From: Nannocystaceae bacterium
Lineage (GTDB): Bacteria > Myxococcota_A > Polyangia > Nannocystales > Nannocystaceae
Length of the DNA stretch: 7,928 bases
Direction: 5' to 3'
NCBI GenBank assembly: GCA_016763875.1
Contig: JAESSZ010000959.1
Location: 1-7,928 of the forward strand
Shown here: piece after piece, positions 6,313 through 7,928 of the stretch
How the letters are laid out: the number at the start of each line of letters is the position of its first letter
Numbering within the stretch: position 1 is the stretch's first letter
Notes under the pieces: model-generated
What the model was told of the DNA's origin: nothing
Databases searched by the model: none
The model's input: the letters and a program-made list of their open reading frames with translations, nothing else
Translations under genes and position numbers: made by a program

Positions 6313-6342
6313 CGTATAAAGGTGGCCGCGGACCGAGGTCAA
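6313..6342 (-). promoter_or_regulatory. Sigma-70-type promoter of rpsU
   Basis: On the minus strand a -35 element TTGACC (6342-6337, one mismatch to consensus) is followed after 18 bases by TATACG (6318-6313, TATA match). Transcription would start near 6306, about 7 bases before the first ATG of bS21. It is the best promoter match in the window and is expected for a highly expressed ribosomal protein gene. Confidence 0.55.
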
Positions 6343-6396
6343 CCCCGGCGGGCGTAGTCTTGTCGCAATCGTTGGGCAGGTGCGCCAAACAGGCAG

Positions 6397-7152
6397 CTAG
6401 GTGGGCCGGCGACCCGTTCCTGCGCTTTGCCCCGCGTCGACAACAAGCGTCTCGCCGGTCACCGCGCTCGCTTGCGCGAGGAAAAGGACGGCATCGGCGA
6501 CGTCAGAGGGCGTCGCGAGACGTGCCAGCGCGGTCTGGGCGATAATGGCGCGGCGGGCCTCTACGGGCAGTTCTGGGGGCCAAGCGACGGTGCCTGGGAC
6601 AACAGCGCACACGCGTACGGGGGCAAACTCGACCGCCAGGGCGCGGGTGGCCGCCTCAAGCCCGGCTTTGGCGATCGCGTGCTCGGCGTGACCTGGGGAA
6701 GGGTGTCGCGCGAGCAGATCTCCGATGTTGACCACGCAGCCGGACGTCGCGGCGAGCGCGGGATGTGCGCTGCGCGCGAGTGAAAGCGGCGCGGTCAAGA
6801 CCAGCTCGAACACCCGCGCCATGTCCGCGTCGTTCCGGTCGAGGAAGGGCCCGCGTTCAAACGACGCCGCGCTGTTGACCAGCAGATCGAGCCGACCGGC
6901 CGCCGGCCCGCCCGGGTTGGTCACGGTTCGAATCAACGCGTCACGCTGCGCGCGGTCACCGAGATCGGCCCGTGGTGTTCCGACAACGTGGCTGAGCGAT
7001 GACGCGAGGGTCGCGACGTGATCGACCGATCTGAAGTGGTGCAGCCACACTCGGTACCCGGCGGTATCGAGACGACGCGCGATAGCCTCGCCCACACGCA
7101 CCGCCGCGCCCGTCACGAGCGCGACTGGCCTTGTGTCTGCGCTGGTGCTCAC
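6397..7152 (-). CDS. Pteridine reductase-like short-chain dehydrogenase with Tyr-to-His change
   Basis: This 251-residue cytoplasmic SDR enzyme has an NADPH-binding start, VTGAAVRVG (13-21), that fits the TGX3RXG pattern of pteridine reductases (PTR1, FolM) rather than the usual TGXXXGXG. LVNSAASFERGPF (91-103) is the matching NASSF-like loop. In PTR1 the catalytic set is Asp, Tyr and Lys; here D145 and K162 are in place, with D145-H158 and H158-K162 spaced as in PTR1 (13 and 4), but the Tyr is His (GHAEHAIAKAG, 154-164). The C-terminal TGETLVVDAGQ (232-242) is typical SDR. The role could be pterin or folate reduction, another carbonyl reduction, or a non-catalytic one. The start is a GTG (7150-7152) without a clear Shine-Dalgarno sequence; TAGACT 6 bases upstream could be a -10 giving a leaderless message. 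It diverges from the MerR gene. Confidence 0.87.
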   Translation of the reverse strand: MSTSADTRPVALVTGAAVRVGEAIARRLDTAGYRVWLHHFRSVDHVATLASSLSHVVGTPRADLGDRAQRDALIRTVTNPGGPAAGRLDLLVNSAASFERGPFLDRNDADMARVFELVLTAPLSLARSAHPALAATSGCVVNIGDLLARHPSPGHAEHAIAKAGLEAATRALAVEFAPVRVCAVVPGTVAWPPELPVEARRAIIAQTALARLATPSDVADAVLFLAQASAVTGETLVVDAGQSAGTGRRPT

Positions 7153-7260
7153 GACCGAAGTCTACATTTGACAGCCCCCCCGCGTGGAAGGCAGCGTTAC
7201 CTCAGTGGAATCGCCGTACTCGGGGCGTCCCGGAGGCCGAGGGTTCAAGGTGGTAGCGAC
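7153..7260. promoter_or_regulatory. Divergent promoter region between reductase and MerR genes
   Basis: This 108-base gap holds a perfect -35 consensus TTGACA at 7168-7173 (plus strand), but the bases 16-18 downstream (GCAGCG area) are not -10-like. Only weak candidates lie at longer spacing around 7193-7200. MerR-family target promoters have unusually long 19-20-base spacers, so the arrangement is suggestive only. A dyad, CTCGG-N13-CCGAG (7219-7241), encloses a small hairpin, CGGG-GCGT-CCCG (7221-7232), just before the MerR ribosome binding site. Confidence 0.4.
7247..7253 (+). promoter_or_regulatory. Ribosome binding site that fixes the MerR start
   Basis: AAGGTGG (one mismatch to AAGGAGG) ends 7 bases before GTG at 7261. 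This makes 7261 the start and rules out upstream in-frame ATG codons such as 7018, which would overlap the divergent reductase gene. Confidence 0.7.
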
Positions 7261-7860
7261 GTGGCGAGTCCGTATCTGACGCTCAAAGACATGACCGGGG
7301 GCAGCGGATGCACCCCTCGTACCGTGCGGTATTACGAGCGAAAGCGACTACTGACCGCGGCTCGCAGCGCGGGTGGGCATCGGCTGTTCGACGCCTCGCA
7401 GTTGGAACGTCTGAACTACATCATCGGCCTGCGGGAAGCCGGTTGGACCCTCGAAGAAGTCGAGACTCTGCTGCACACGCGTGATGTGTCGTCGTCCGAC
7501 GGTGAAGCTGCGCGGAGTCTTGAGTCGCTGTTGAGTTCGCACATCGAGCGTCTCGAGCGAAAGATCGCGCTGCTGTCTGAACTCCGGATCGACCTCAGTG
7601 GGACTCACCGCCTCTTGAAGATCTGCCAGGGGTGCGCCGAACGGGACACGCGAGTTGAGTGCCGCGCGTGCGATCAGGTGCCACCGTTGGACCAGTTGCC
7701 GCACGGGTTTCGGCTCACGTGGCGTTCAAAGGAACTCACCGCCGAGCCGTACGACGAGCCAGCTGCCGACATCGAGGACCCCGACTCAGGGTCTGAGTCG
7801 AGCCTTGAGTCTCGGACTCCTGCAGCGGCAGTGGGCTCAAAGTCCACGGGAGAGGCTTAG
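7261..7860 (+). CDS. MerR-family transcriptional regulator with C-terminal four-Cys motif
   Basis: This 199-residue DNA-binding regulator has a MerR winged helix-turn-helix at residues 6-72: CTPRTVRYYERKRLL (17-31), then GGHRLFDASQLERLNYI (38-54), then LREAGWTLEEVETLL (57-71). A long dimerisation helix covers about 83-119. After it come C122, C125, C134 and C137, a CX2C-X8-CX2C arrangement that suggests zinc or another metal. It does not match the cysteine spacing of SoxR or CueR. The tail (about 155-199) is acidic, Ser/Glu-rich and probably disordered. MerR proteins usually act as dimers that twist a long-spacer promoter, often their own or a divergent one; the reductase gene is the obvious candidate target. 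The GTG start is set by a strong ribosome binding site. The ligand is unknown; redox or metal sensing is possible, and a purely structural zinc site is equally so. Confidence 0.88.
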   Translation: MASPYLTLKDMTGGSGCTPRTVRYYERKRLLTAARSAGGHRLFDASQLERLNYIIGLREAGWTLEEVETLLHTRDVSSSDGEAARSLESLLSSHIERLERKIALLSELRIDLSGTHRLLKICQGCAERDTRVECRACDQVPPLDQLPHGFRLTWRSKELTAEPYDEPAADIEDPDSGSESSLESRTPAAAVGSKSTGEA

Positions 7861-7866
7861 GCGCCC

Positions 7867-7928
7867 ATGGCTTCAAACGACCCCATCGGGGCCGCAGTGA
7901 CCACGTTGCTGTCGGCGTGCGAACTCGA
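7867..7928 (+). CDS. Start of a downstream gene, cut by window edge
   Basis: An ATG at 7867, six bases after the MerR stop codon and in the same frame, opens a frame that stays open to the edge (MASNDPIGAAVTTLLSAC for the first 18 residues). GGGAGAGG (7848-7855) lies 11 bases upstream and AGG (7859-7861) lies 5 bases upstream, so translation could start here in an operon with the MerR gene. Too little is visible to name it. Confidence 0.5.
   Translation, partial: MASNDPIGAAVTTLLSACEL

Noticed and set aside
7018..7260. Upstream extension of the MerR gene from an ATG at 7018
   Set aside because: It would overlap the divergent reductase gene by 135 bases and adds a non-MerR-like stretch. AAGGTGG at 7247 points to GTG 7261.

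Overview
The window is GC-rich chromosomal DNA that looks like a myxobacterium, most likely of the Nannocystaceae type (Plesiocystis, Enhygromyxa or Nannocystis relatives). The basis is a lipoprotein with a choice-of-anchor L-like domain behind a long Gly/Asp-rich linker, a Cys-rich secreted lipoprotein, GTG starts and dense GC-rich coding. This assignment is inference from protein style, not from a database match. No rRNA, tRNA, CRISPR array, insertion sequence or phage gene was seen.

Layout. Positions 1-607 (minus) hold the first 202 residues of pyruvate kinase, cut by the window edge. Diverging from it, 890-2053 (plus) encodes a lipoprotein whose leader (about 806-889) can form two mutually exclusive stems, one covering the ribosome binding site. 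It converges with a minus-strand pair: a Cys-rich repeat lipoprotein (4505 to 3147) followed after 28 bases by a VKOR-DsbA fusion (3118 to 2075), a membrane enzyme that makes disulfide bonds. A 388-base non-coding stretch (4506-4893) follows. Then, still on the minus strand, come a secreted endonuclease/exonuclease/phosphatase-family protein (5892 to 4894), ribosomal protein bS21 (6299 to 6006) with a recognisable promoter, and a pteridine-reductase-like short-chain dehydrogenase whose catalytic Tyr is replaced by His (7152 to 6397). Diverging from the last is a MerR-family regulator (7261-7860, plus) with four extra cysteines, followed by the first codons of another gene at 7867.

How the genes may work together. 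The most interesting unit is the Cys-rich lipoprotein plus VKOR-DsbA pair. One gene makes an exported protein with 36 cysteines, mostly in CX3C ladders. The next encodes both halves of a disulfide-forming pathway in one polypeptide. The simplest inference is a dedicated oxidative-folding partner for a cysteine-ladder surface protein. The lipoprotein converging on the pair also carries six cysteines besides its lipid-anchored one. The MerR-like regulator and the divergent reductase share a 108-base intergenic region and may form a regulator-target pair. Pyruvate kinase, bS21 and the exonuclease-family protein look like ordinary genes with no evident link to the rest.
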